The position numbers and the translations under genes are program-made. A stretch of DNA of 48,983 nucleotides from Acidobacteriota bacterium (GTDB lineage Bacteria > Acidobacteriota > UBA6911 > RPQK01 > JACQSY01): NCBI GenBank assembly GCA_016211085.1, contig JACQSY010000069.1, positions 1-48,983 on the forward strand, in the 5' to 3' direction. The notes under the pieces were generated by a model, which saw only the letters and a program-made list of their open reading frames with translations, did not search any database and was not told the origin of the DNA. Every line of letters starts with the position of its first letter. The first letter of the stretch is position 1. Shown one piece after another: positions 17,144-25,603 of the stretch.

Positions 17144-18325
17144 ATGTCCAAATTATCGATCCGAGATTTGTATTTGAAGGGAAAACGTGTTTTTCTTCGC
17201 GTGGATTTCAATGTTCCGTTGGATGACGGAAAGGTGGCGGACGACACCCGCATCCGGGCGGTCCTGCCTACGCTTGCATTGGCCCGGGAAAAAGAAGCGC
17301 GCGTTGTGCTTGCGTCTCATCTGGGACGTCCGAAAGCCGAGCGTGAGGAGTCTTTTTCACTGAGACCGGTAGCCTTACACCTGGCCGCTTTACTTGGCCA
17401 GGAAGTCGGCTTTACTGGCGAGACAGTCGGGCCTGCGGTGGAGCAGGCGGTGGACCGCCTTGGCCAGGGGGAGATCCTCCTGCTTGAAAATCTTCGATTT
17501 CACTCCGGCGAAACTAAGAACACACGTGAGTTCGGCGAGCAGCTGAGCCGTCTGGCTGATGAATACGTCAACGACGCATTCGGCGCTGCCCACCGCGCCC
17601 ACGCTTCAATCGTAGGGGTTCCGGCTATCCTGGGACGCGGCGCTGCCGGGTTACTGATGGAGCGCGAACTCGATTACCTGTCGCGTGTGCTCACTTCTCC
17701 CCAAAAACCGATTGTGGCCATTTTTGGCGGTGCCAAGATCTCCGATAAGATCGATGTCATCGAAAACTTTCTTAATTTTGCTGACACCATTTTGCTGGGA
17801 GGGGGCATGGCCTTTACCTTTTTCCGCGCTCGGGGTTGGAGCACGGGAAATTCCATTGTCGAGGAGGACAAAGTCAGCGTGGCGCGCGAACTCTTGCAGA
17901 AAGCTCAACAAAAAGGTGTGAAAGTGCTGCTGCCCCGCGACAACATAATGGCTCGCGAGCTTCGAGCCGGCATTGAAACCCGTATCGAGAAAAACGGCAT
18001 TGCCGAAGGCTGGATGGGCCTGGACATCGGGCCGCGTGCCATTCGAGAGTTCCGTAACGAAATTGCCCGCGCCAAGACCATCATTTGGAATGGTCCTTTG
18101 GGAGTTTTCGAGGTAGAGGATTATTCGCGCGGAACGCTGGAAGTGGCCCGAGCCATCGCGGCTGCCGACGCCCTCTCCGTAGTAGGTGGGGGAGATTCGG
18201 TTTCAGCGGTGATGAAGGCGGGAGTTCAGGATCGCATCAGTCACATTTCGACGGGAGGCGGCGCGTCACTGGAATTTTTGGCAGGAAAGAAGCTGCCCGG
18301 TGTGGAAGTTTTGACTGATAAATAG
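17144..18325 (+). CDS. pgk: Phosphoglycerate kinase
   Basis: The 393-residue enzyme transfers phosphate from 1,3-bisphosphoglycerate to ADP. The N domain has RVDFNVPLDD, TRIRAVLPTL, SHLGRP and ENLRFHSGE. The C domain has IFGGAKISDKI and the nucleotide loop GGGDSVSAV, ending SHISTGGGASLEFL. The start is ATG 17144 (MSKLSIRDLYLKGKRVF), which matches the family; an upstream TTG at 17111 would read through the hairpin. The stop is 26 bases before tpiA. Confidence 0.98.
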   Translation: MSKLSIRDLYLKGKRVFLRVDFNVPLDDGKVADDTRIRAVLPTLALAREKEARVVLASHLGRPKAEREESFSLRPVALHLAALLGQEVGFTGETVGPAVEQAVDRLGQGEILLLENLRFHSGETKNTREFGEQLSRLADEYVNDAFGAAHRAHASIVGVPAILGRGAAGLLMERELDYLSRVLTSPQKPIVAIFGGAKISDKIDVIENFLNFADTILLGGGMAFTFFRARGWSTGNSIVEEDKVSVARELLQKAQQKGVKVLLPRDNIMARELRAGIETRIEKNGIAEGWMGLDIGPRAIREFRNEIARAKTIIWNGPLGVFEVEDYSRGTLEVARAIAAADALSVVGGGDSVSAVMKAGVQDRISHISTGGGASLEFLAGKKLPGVEVLTDK

Positions 18326-18351
18326 TGTTCATTCGAGCGGAGGAGGGACAA

Positions 18352-19116
18352 ATGCGTCGAGCCGTTATTGCAGGCAACTGGAAGATGTTCAAGACCCGTG
18401 GTGAGGCACACTCCACGGTGCGCGAGCTGGCCGCACTTTTGGGGCCGCTTGATGAGTGCGAAGTCGTAGTGTGCCCGCCTTTTACTGCCCTGGACGCCGT
18501 ACGCAACGCCATTCAGGAGACAGCCAGCAAGATCCAGTGCGGTGCCCAAAACGTGCACTGGGAGGCGCAAGGAGCCTTTACCGGCGAGGTCTCCGTTTCC
18601 ATGCTGCTCGATTGCGGTTGCCGCTATGTCATTCTAGGGCACTCGGAACGGCGCGAATATTTTTCCGAGACCGACGTCATGATTAACAAGAAACTGAGGC
18701 AGGTGCTCTCCAGTCCGCTTACCCCCATTTTGTGCATTGGTGAGACGCTCCGGCAGCGAGAGCAAGGTCTTGTTCTGCAGGTGGTTGCAAGCCAGCTCGA
18801 AGGCGGGCTGGCCGGGTTGACCCCGTCCGAGGTCTCCCGTATCATACTCGCTTACGAACCGGTCTGGGCCATTGGCACCGGCCGGACGGCAACGCCGGAA
18901 ATAGCGGAAGAGGTGCACCAGCTGATTCGGAATTGGCTTAAAGAAAAGATTTCATCCCAGGTCGCTTCAGCGGCGCGGATTTTATACGGAGGGAGCGTCA
19001 AGCCTGAGAATATTGACGACTTGATGGCCCAGCCGGACATCGACGGGGCCCTGGTCGGCGGTGCCAGTCTCGATCCGAAGGCGTTTGCAAGAATCGTGAA
19101 TTTTAGAAAGGCATAA
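18352..19116 (+). CDS. tpiA: Triosephosphate isomerase
   Basis: A 254-residue TIM barrel interconverting dihydroxyacetone phosphate and glyceraldehyde-3-phosphate. Catalytic residues are visible: Lys11 in GNWKMFK, His97 in LGHSERR and Glu169 in AYEPVWAIGTG. The phosphate-binding GGSVKPEN and GALVGGASL are near the C terminus. ATG 18352 is chosen because GGAGGAGGG ends four bases upstream. It follows pgk closely and precedes secG, a common bacterial order. Confidence 0.98.
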   Translation: MRRAVIAGNWKMFKTRGEAHSTVRELAALLGPLDECEVVVCPPFTALDAVRNAIQETASKIQCGAQNVHWEAQGAFTGEVSVSMLLDCGCRYVILGHSERREYFSETDVMINKKLRQVLSSPLTPILCIGETLRQREQGLVLQVVASQLEGGLAGLTPSEVSRIILAYEPVWAIGTGRTATPEIAEEVHQLIRNWLKEKISSQVASAARILYGGSVKPENIDDLMAQPDIDGALVGGASLDPKAFARIVNFRKA

Positions 19117-19218
19117 ATCAAGTTCAAAGCGCGTGATGATGAATTCGAAGTCGAGTTTCTAGTTCGTACGTCGTAATTCGCACTTTGTGTTTCGAACTTT
19201 GGCGGTTTAGTGAGAGCT

Positions 19219-19611
19219 ATGCTGGCACTCTTGATCATCATTCATGTCCTGGTTTCGATCGTCCTGATCCTTGTTGTTCTGCTCCAGTCAGGCAAGGCAG
19301 GGGATCTGGCTTCGGCGTTCGGCGGGGTGGGAAGCCAAACCGCTTTTGGCGCTCGGGGAGCTGCAACCTTCTTGTCGAAGGCAACGACGGTTTGCGCTGT
19401 AGTTTTCATGCTGAGTTCGCTGGGTCTTTCCATCATGCTTACGCGGGGTTCGGGTTCGACGGTCATGGAAAATGTGCCCTATCCGGATACCCCTCCCGCC
19501 GCCGCGCCGGCGCAGCAGCAGCCCAGCCCGGCCCCTTCTCAGCCTCCTGCTCAGCAGCAACAGCAACAAGGACCTGCCCAGCCACCGGCCCAGACACCCC
19601 CTTCCCAGTAA
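19219..19611 (+). CDS. secG: Preprotein translocase subunit SecG
   Basis: The product is about 130 residues from ATG 19219 (GTG 19210 adds three). It has two membrane segments (about 1-23 and 52-72) separated by the typical loop QSGKAGDLASAFGG and QTAFGARGAATFLSK. SecG assists SecYE in translocation. The final 50 residues are a low-complexity tail of Pro, Gln, Ala and Ser, which makes the protein longer than enterobacterial SecG. The position after tpiA and before tRNA-Leu is a frequent arrangement. Confidence 0.93.
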   Translation: MLALLIIIHVLVSIVLILVVLLQSGKAGDLASAFGGVGSQTAFGARGAATFLSKATTVCAVVFMLSSLGLSIMLTRGSGSTVMENVPYPDTPPAAAPAQQQPSPAPSQPPAQQQQQQGPAQPPAQTPPSQ

Positions 19612-19627
19612 GGCACACATCCAAGAT

Positions 19628-19715
19628 GCCGGAGTGGTGGAATTTGGCAGACACACCATCTTGAGGGGGTGGCGCCCGTAAGGGTGTGCGGGTTCGAATC
19701 CCGCCTCCGGCACCA
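19628..19715 (+). tRNA. tRNA-Leu, anticodon GAG
   Basis: The cloverleaf can be drawn: acceptor GCCGGAG/CTCCGGC, D arm GTGGAATTTGGCAGACAC, anticodon stem CCATC/GGTGG with loop TTGAGGG (anticodon GAG), a long variable arm CGCCCGTAAGGGTGT as in class II tRNAs, and T arm GCGGG/CCCGC with TTCGAAT. CCA is encoded at 19713-19715. The 3' part is duplicated downstream at 19966-19993. Confidence 0.97.
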
Positions 19716-19727
19716 ACTAACCTGCCG
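19700..19727. repeat. attL-like direct repeat, tRNA-Leu 3' end
   Basis: This 28-bp stretch covers the end of the T arm, the acceptor, CCA and 12 bases beyond. It recurs at 19966-19993 with one mismatch (C19706/T19972 column: CCT-C-CGG versus CCT-T-CGG). tRNA 3' ends are the usual attachment sites of tyrosine-recombinase elements. Confidence 0.75.
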
Positions 19728-19739
19728 CTGTTGACAACA

Positions 19740-19829
19740 AGACATGAATCCATCCTCCAAAAGGCGTTCAAACAAGCGGTTGAGAAGGCAGGCTTAGCCA
19801 AACGAGCACCTGCCATGCACTCCGTCATT
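19740..19829 (+). pseudogene. Remnant of an integron-type tyrosine recombinase
   Basis: One frame reads RHESILQKAFKQAVEKAGLA, followed by KRAPAMHSV. This strongly resembles the segment before the catalytic HxLRH box of integron-type integrases, where an H-x-S-x-LQ-A-V-A-AGI-K pattern leads to the HTLRH motif. Here the expected HTLRHSF is already degraded to MHSV, and nothing upstream or downstream of the integrase survives. It starts 13 bases after the left att-like repeat, where an integrase gene is expected. The homology is from memory and is short. Confidence 0.6.
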
Positions 19830-19839
19830 TGGGAGAAAA

Positions 19840-19948
19840 GGGGACAGAGACCTCTGTTCCGCATTTTCAAGGTACGGCTCTTTCTCGTCGGCGAATTGAC
19901 GGGCGCGGTTCGCCCGGGACTAAATCAGGAAACGTGGTCTCTGTCCCC
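19840..19948. repeat. Inverted pair of REP-like sequences
   Basis: GGGGACAGAGACC (19840-19852) is perfectly complementary to GGTCTCTGTCCCC (19936-19948). Both arms continue inward with similar TTCC and ATTT blocks, so they look like two inverted copies of one unit. GGGGACAG-type ends resemble REP sequences mobilised by REP-associated tyrosine transposases (RAYT). No RAYT gene is in the window. Confidence 0.6.
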
Positions 19949-19965
19949 AGTTTCCCCCCAGTTTC

Positions 19966-19993
19966 CCCGCCTTCGGCACCAACTAACCTGCCG
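19966..19993. repeat. attR-like direct repeat, second copy of the tRNA-Leu 3' end
   Basis: Matches 19700-19727 at 27 of 28 positions, including CCA and the 12 bases after it. The two copies bracket 238 bp that hold the recombinase fragment and the REP-like pair. Confidence 0.75.
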
Positions 19994-20092
19994 TCAAGTG
20001 GCCGGTTGCTTTTTCTCACAGGCTGGCCTAGAGTGGGACCACGATAGTTTCTCATCAACCTTCGAATCAGATCTGATATGGGGGATCACACC

Positions 20093-23000
20093 ATGAAAAG
20101 GCACTCCATAGTAATTTTCCTATTTCTGTTCACACTCGTTTATTCAAATGGCAGCTTGACCGCGCAGGGAACTGCAATCTTGTCGGGCACCGTTAAAGAC
20201 AGCAGCGGGGGAGTCCTTCCTGGGGCAACCGTGAAGGTGATCCATCTTGAGACCGGTGCGACCCGCTCGCAGATCACCGATGACGGAGGACGCTATCGGT
20301 TTCCCCTTCTCCCGGTAGGCGAGTACGAGGTTCAAACCGAGCTCACGGGATTTCAGACACTAGTGCGTCGCGGAATCACACTGACCATCGGTCAAGAGGC
20401 GGTCGTTGAAATTATCTTAAGTGTGGGAGAAATGACGGAGCGAGTGGAGGTTCAGGCGGAAGCTCCCTTAATTGAGACCACCACTTCCACCATCTCAGGG
20501 TTGGTTGATGAAAAGAAGGTGAGAGATCTCCCTTTAAATGCTCGCAGCCTCATCGAACTGGCACCGCTGAAAACCGGCATCGTATTTGCTCAGTTTGGCG
20601 GGACGCAGGATCCGACCACCGGATATGCTCGGAAAATTTCCATTGCCGGGAGCCGTCAGAACGCGAGTCTGTTCCAGCTAGACGGGGCGAGCATTACCGA
20701 TCGTGCGGGTGCTCCAGGAAGCGCCGCGGGCATGTTGATGGGCGTTGAAACGGTGCGGGAATTCAACGTCATTACCAATGCCTACAGCGCGGAGTATGGG
20801 AGACACACCGGGGGAGTTTTTAACGCGGTCACGAAATCGGGTACCAACGAAATTCACGGATCTGTTTTCGAATTCCTGCGCAATGACAATCTGGACGCCC
20901 GGAACTTTTTTGACGGGGCCGATCCACCCGAGTTTAAGCGTAATCAGTTTGGCTTTGCCCTGGGAGGACCGATTATCAAGAATCGAACATTTGTATTCGG
21001 CAGCTATGAAGGCTTGCGGGAACGGCTGGGCGTGACTCAGTTCTTCACTGTGCCCAGCAATGATGCCCGGCGCGGATTGTTGCCGGACCAACGCACAGGT
21101 CAGCTGAGATCGGTCGGAATAGCACCCAATGTAAAACCCTTTCTCGACCTTTTCCCAGCTCCCAACAGCCGCGATTTCGGGAATGGAACCGCTGAATACA
21201 TCCGAGGCGCCAGCCATGATACGGACGAGGACTTTGTCACAATAAGGTTCGATCATTCGTTGTCGAATTCCGATTCGTTGTTCGGCCGGTACACCTTTGA
21301 CGACGGAGTGCGCCGAGTTCCAGTCAACCTGAACGTTACCGGCGTGGATGATTCACGGAGTCAATATCTAACGCTAGGGGAAACCAAGATCTTCTCGCCA
21401 CAGCTCATTAATAAATTCGTCTTCTCTTTTAATCGGACCAATCTGGGCCAGGCAGATGATCCACGCGAAGGCGTCAGCCTTAGCTCTTTCACCCGGTTTC
21501 CTGCGGTTGGAAACAAGAGACAATTTGGCGCTCTTTCAATTCGGGGTCTCAGCTCGCCCGGAGGACGCTTTTTTGTGAGCGCTTATGAGATCAATAATTA
21601 TTTTCAGTTCAAGAATGATCTTTACTATACGCGGGGGAAACACTCTCTGAAATTCGGCGTCGACATCGAACGCAGGCAGGACAACCGTACTCAAGGGGTT
21701 TTTGTACGAGCAGGAAGCTATAGTTTTCTAAACGTCGAAGATTTTCTTCTGGGGAAACCTGATTCGTTTCTCGCCGTCCTTTCAGGAGACGCAGAACGCT
21801 ACTTTCGCCAAACTGTATACGGCTTTTACGTTCAGGATGACGTCAAACTCACTTCGCGGTTGACCGTCAATCTAGGACTGCGCTATGAACCCACCGGCGA
21901 GCTCACGGAGCGTTATGCAAAGATCTCTACTTTTCGCGAGGATTGGACGAAAGTTACGGGGCTAAGCCCTGGAGATGCGGACCTTGGCAATCCTTTCTTC
22001 AAGAATCCTTCCCTGCAGAATTTTGCACCCAGGATCGGCCTCGCATGGGATCCCTGGGGGGACACGAGAACCGCCGTGCGTGCCGGGTGGGGTCTCTTTT
22101 ATGACCAGATCAACAGCAAGATTTCCGCGGGCGGAGATTTGTCCGTTCTCCCCCTGGTGGTCGTTCGGGGAACGCTGCTGGCCAACCGGATCCCAGTTCC
22201 AATTAATTTCCCGGATGCGTACTTTACTCAGCGGAACCTGCTGAGTTCTTTACCCGATGCAGACGCTCTCGAATACAATCCTAATCAACCCTACGTGATG
22301 AAGTGGAGCTTGGATGTGCAAAGGGAAATTGCGGCCAATACGATTGTGGAGATCGGCTATACCGGGACTCGCGGCGTCCACCTCTCCATGATCACCCACT
22401 GGAATCCTCCGGTGGCGCAGGTGGTCAATGGCCGTCTCTTTGTTCCTCCCACCGCCCCGGCAAGGAACCCAGGCTTGGGCCGCCTGAGAGGCATGTTGAT
22501 GGGTGCATCAAGCAATTACCACGCATTTCGAATGGAAGTGAACCGGCGCTTCAACCGGTCGCTGCAGTTTCAGGGTGGCTACACTTTCTCGAAATCTACT
22601 GACGACCTTTCCTCTACGAATGGCGCCAATGATTTTGCAAACGATCCCAAAGGTCAGGCGCGCTATCTGGACATGCGTTTGGATTACGCCCTTTCCAGCT
22701 TTGATGTTCGGCACAATCTGGTCTTCAATGCAACGTACGATCTTCCCGGAAAGAAGCTCACCGGGGTGGCCGGCCGGCTCGTGGGTGGATGGGGTCTCAG
22801 TGCAATCGGCAGGTTCAGCAACGGTCATCCTGTTGACCTGAATTCCGGTGCGCTGGCTGGATGGATGCGCTTTATTCAAGATTATCCCGACCGCAATCCC
22901 GCAGTTAAAGAGGTTTCCATCGACGAGCGTAACCCGGCACGATATTACGATCCGGCGGCATTCTTGCTGCCTGTGCCCGGCTTTATTGGCAACCTCGGGA

Positions 23001-23251
23001 GAAACACATTTGAAGGGCCGGGAGTTGCTAACTTTGATTTGGTTCTCACCAACACGTTCAAAGTTGCGGAACAGGCGGCTATCCAGTTCCGGGGCGAATT
23101 TTTCAACCTCTTCAATCGAACTAATTTTGGAATTCCTGATCGAGTGGTCTTTGACGCCCGGACAGGCCTGGTAAGTCCGACTGCGGGTCGCATTCGGACC
23201 ACCTCAACGACTTCACGACAAATTCAGTTCGGATTAAAAGTGCTCTTCTGA
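20093..23251 (+). CDS. TonB-dependent receptor, Oar-like with carboxypeptidase-regulatory domain
   Basis: About 1052 residues. ATG 20093 is chosen because GGGGGAT lies six bases upstream. A signal peptide (about 1-24, MKRHSIVIFLFLF core, ending near LTAQ) precedes a carboxypeptidase-regulatory-like beta domain (about 27-110: SGTVKDSSGGVLPGATVKV). The plug follows with IAGSRQNASLFQLDG and EFNVITNAYSAEYGRHTGG, then a long beta barrel ending in FGLKVLF with terminal Phe, an outer-membrane insertion signal. Such receptors take up large or scarce solutes using TonB. The next gene starts 26 bases on and is exported, so they probably act on the same substrate, which is unknown. Confidence 0.93.
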   Translation: MKRHSIVIFLFLFTLVYSNGSLTAQGTAILSGTVKDSSGGVLPGATVKVIHLETGATRSQITDDGGRYRFPLLPVGEYEVQTELTGFQTLVRRGITLTIGQEAVVEIILSVGEMTERVEVQAEAPLIETTTSTISGLVDEKKVRDLPLNARSLIELAPLKTGIVFAQFGGTQDPTTGYARKISIAGSRQNASLFQLDGASITDRAGAPGSAAGMLMGVETVREFNVITNAYSAEYGRHTGGVFNAVTKSGTNEIHGSVFEFLRNDNLDARNFFDGADPPEFKRNQFGFALGGPIIKNRTFVFGSYEGLRERLGVTQFFTVPSNDARRGLLPDQRTGQLRSVGIAPNVKPFLDLFPAPNSRDFGNGTAEYIRGASHDTDEDFVTIRFDHSLSNSDSLFGRYTFDDGVRRVPVNLNVTGVDDSRSQYLTLGETKIFSPQLINKFVFSFNRTNLGQADDPREGVSLSSFTRFPAVGNKRQFGALSIRGLSSPGGRFFVSAYEINNYFQFKNDLYYTRGKHSLKFGVDIERRQDNRTQGVFVRAGSYSFLNVEDFLLGKPDSFLAVLSGDAERYFRQTVYGFYVQDDVKLTSRLTVNLGLRYEPTGELTERYAKISTFREDWTKVTGLSPGDADLGNPFFKNPSLQNFAPRIGLAWDPWGDTRTAVRAGWGLFYDQINSKISAGGDLSVLPLVVVRGTLLANRIPVPINFPDAYFTQRNLLSSLPDADALEYNPNQPYVMKWSLDVQREIAANTIVEIGYTGTRGVHLSMITHWNPPVAQVVNGRLFVPPTAPARNPGLGRLRGMLMGASSNYHAFRMEVNRRFNRSLQFQGGYTFSKSTDDLSSTNGANDFANDPKGQARYLDMRLDYALSSFDVRHNLVFNATYDLPGKKLTGVAGRLVGGWGLSAIGRFSNGHPVDLNSGALAGWMRFIQDYPDRNPAVKEVSIDERNPARYYDPAAFLLPVPGFIGNLGRNTFEGPGVANFDLVLTNTFKVAEQAAIQFRGEFFNLFNRTNFGIPDRVVFDARTGLVSPTAGRIRTTSTTSRQIQFGLKVLF

Positions 23252-23277
23252 TCTGGGGACTGTCGCAGGAGCAAGCC

Positions 23278-25050
23278 ATGCCCAAAAAGCCATTTGAATC
23301 CTTATTGATCGTCGGAATTGTCATCAGCCTTAGCAGTAGTGGTGTACACCCACAAACGATAGAAAAACCGAAGATTGCCGTCTTTGCCGGGGGACTGGCC
23401 ACGGTGTTGAACAGCCCGACCTTGATTACGAGCAATAAGGCCCGTGCGCTACGCGGGCTCCCGTTGCTGACACATCCTGACGGGAGCCCCGCCCGTTTCG
23501 ATCCGCTGGTGCCGCAGCGGCTGGCCGCTCCGGTCGAAGTGTATATCGAGCAGTTCAGCGCCCATCCGCTGGAATCAGATGTGGCGGAACTCTACGCTCC
23601 TCCGGATGGTTATCTTGACGTCGGGGGAGCTTTTCACGAAAAACGCCAGAGCCCCCAAGACAAGCCGGTCTACAAAGTCACCCTAAGGCCTGAAGACGGA
23701 TTGTATCCCCTCCCCTATATGGCCCTCCAGGTCAATGGGCAGCCGTGGGACGGCGCCTGCACCTCAGCGGCGGGCCCGCAAGGCTGCAGGCAGGCGTACT
23801 TTCCCGATCCTTCGAGGCTCTTTGAGGAAATTGACCGCGGTATAGGCGGCAGGACACGGGCCGGAACGGTCAACATGCTGGCTTCGAAGGCCAGCTATGA
23901 TTTTTATAGGGCATTGCCCTCTTCCGGCTACACCAAGGGCCTGCCTGCGGCAAAAAGAACCGATGTGGGCACCGGCGATATCCCCCCCGAAGTGGAAGGT
24001 GAGGACTGGTTTCCTGCGGGCGACCAGGCACATCTCAGGGTCCCCCGCATGAAGGACCTGGCAAAGCTAACCAACGTTGTTCAGAAGGCGTTGAGTTCGG
24101 GAAGCTACGACGGCGCCCTCTGGCTGGAGGACAGCCATGGCGTTCACGACACGAGCTACTGGCTAAATCTCCTGATCGATACACGGATGCCTTTTGCGGC
24201 CACTTCCTCCATGTCGCCCCATGGCTCGATCAGCAACGACGGGGATCTCAACGCTGTGGATTGCGTCGACTACCTGATCTCGAAGGTCTGGGCTGATGCC
24301 GAAGGCCGTGACGACCTGGGGGTGGTTCTGGTTGAGCACAAGCAGCTCTTTACGGCACGCCAGGTGGAGAAGATCAGCGGACGGCCCGGCGGTTACCAGG
24401 TTCCCGGCGACGCTGGAGTTTTGGGGAGCGCCGGCGTCGTGCCCAATCTTTGGTCCAGGCCCGTCAAGCTCCACACTTGGAAATCAGCCGTAAACATGAG
24501 CCGCCTTCCCTCCAGCGTTCAGGGCGTGAGAAAAAGCAAGGGGGAAATCAATCTGGTGGAAGTGCGAATTAAAGACGACCTGGGGATGCTCTTGGAAGAG
24601 GCCATCCCGACGGTGACCATGGCGCGCTACAACCGGTATTTTAAAACCGGCGCTTCGGGAGATCCTCAGGAAGAAGTTGAAGTGTTGGCCAGAATTGAAA
24701 AAAACCTACAGGAGCGTCCGCTGGGCGGGTTTGTTATGGAGGCGCTGGTCGGCAATGCAGTGGTGCATGAATCACTGGGAAATGCCCTGCAGATTGCAGT
24801 CTTCAGCGGAATGCCGGTGGTGAAGGTAAGCCGCGATGCGTCCGCTACGCTTGTTCCCGAGAACCGGTCCGATTACATGATTGAAGGGGATACCCTGACC
24901 GCGCCCAAAGCGCGTTTGTTGCTGATGGCTGCCATGATGAAATTGGGAGTGCTCCCGCCTGCAAAAGATCCCTTGAATCCCACGGCGGAGGAGAAAAAAA
25001 GAACCCAGGAGAGAATCGCCCTCTATCAGGAAATCTTCAATACCCACTGA
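23278..25050 (+). CDS. Exported asparaginase-like protein with altered catalytic motifs
   Basis: The product is 590 residues with a signal peptide (about 1-25, SLLIVGIVISLSSSG). The fold of L-asparaginase/glutaminase is suggested by KIAVFAGGLATV near the N terminus, then LEDSHGVHDTSYWLNL, then PFAATSSMSPHGSISNDGD with LNAVDCVDYL, and the C-terminal SGMPVVKVSRDAS through LTAPKARLLLMAAM. The first nucleophile motif TGGTIA reads AGGLAT, so the usual Thr is lost, and the HGTDT motif is rearranged. A lysine in ARQVEK is kept. It is longer than typical asparaginases (about 330-350), with a large insertion at about 60-240. AGGAGC precedes the ATG. It is coupled to the TonB receptor. Activity cannot be assumed. 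Confidence 0.75.
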   Translation: MPKKPFESLLIVGIVISLSSSGVHPQTIEKPKIAVFAGGLATVLNSPTLITSNKARALRGLPLLTHPDGSPARFDPLVPQRLAAPVEVYIEQFSAHPLESDVAELYAPPDGYLDVGGAFHEKRQSPQDKPVYKVTLRPEDGLYPLPYMALQVNGQPWDGACTSAAGPQGCRQAYFPDPSRLFEEIDRGIGGRTRAGTVNMLASKASYDFYRALPSSGYTKGLPAAKRTDVGTGDIPPEVEGEDWFPAGDQAHLRVPRMKDLAKLTNVVQKALSSGSYDGALWLEDSHGVHDTSYWLNLLIDTRMPFAATSSMSPHGSISNDGDLNAVDCVDYLISKVWADAEGRDDLGVVLVEHKQLFTARQVEKISGRPGGYQVPGDAGVLGSAGVVPNLWSRPVKLHTWKSAVNMSRLPSSVQGVRKSKGEINLVEVRIKDDLGMLLEEAIPTVTMARYNRYFKTGASGDPQEEVEVLARIEKNLQERPLGGFVMEALVGNAVVHESLGNALQIAVFSGMPVVKVSRDASATLVPENRSDYMIEGDTLTAPKARLLLMAAMMKLGVLPPAKDPLNPTAEEKKRTQERIALYQEIFNTH

Positions 25051-25102
25051 TCAAAGGCACGCTTTTATTACGGAGTGCGGCCACAGGCACCCCCCTCTCC
25101 TT

Positions 25103-25603
25103 CTAACGATAAGGCTTGTCGTAGTCAGGGTAGCCCAGGGGCTGCGCGTGATGGCCGGGGTAATTCAATGAAGCCCAGCCGATAGGAGAGCGGCAAAAAC
25201 CCTCCAGCGTGTCCTGGCGAACCACAGCAAAAAAACTTTCTTTCTCGATTGTTTTTACAAGATCCACTTGCTCGGTTCCCTGCAGCTGCTCAAAACGCCG
25301 GGCATGGCGCTGCTGGGCTAGCAATTGAAGCCGTTCCAGACCCTGCCGATAGATGTTGGCGCGTAGCGGATCCGAAGCAAGCTTCTGGTCCACGTAGAAG
25401 ACCACGCCGGCCTGGCTGGCGCCGGGGTGCACATCCGCTGGAATAATAACGTCGACGAGAGCAGCCAGCGTCCGGTATTGCCCGCTGCTGAAGGTAGGGC
25501 CGCGGTGCTGAGCCAGTAACTCGAGGACGATCGCCGGATGAATCGAAAGAGAAACTCCACTAACCAGCGCTGACCTTAAGAAATTCCGTCTGCTCCAGCT
25601 CAT
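25103..25603 (-). CDS. Gluconate 2-dehydrogenase subunit 3-like protein (Tat-exported)
   Basis: A 166-residue protein with a twin-arginine signal, SRRNFLRSALVSG (about 4-16), followed by a hydrophobic stretch. The body (YRTLAALVDVIIPADVHPGA, then VVFYVDQKLASDP and GFCRSPIGWASLNYPGHHA) matches the small subunit found with FAD-dependent GMC dehydrogenases of sugars and sugar acids. It is thought to help export or mature its partner. Its ATG overlaps the stop of the GMC gene by four bases, showing one operon. Confidence 0.85.
   Translation of the reverse strand: MSWSRRNFLRSALVSGVSLSIHPAIVLELLAQHRGPTFSSGQYRTLAALVDVIIPADVHPGASQAGVVFYVDQKLASDPLRANIYRQGLERLQLLAQQRHARRFEQLQGTEQVDLVKTIEKESFFAVVRQDTLEGFCRSPIGWASLNYPGHHAQPLGYPDYDKPYR

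Noticed and set aside
19130..19200. TTCG/GAA-rich stretch between tpiA and secG
   Set aside because: Loose low-complexity similarity to other intergenic DNA only; no defined repeat unit.
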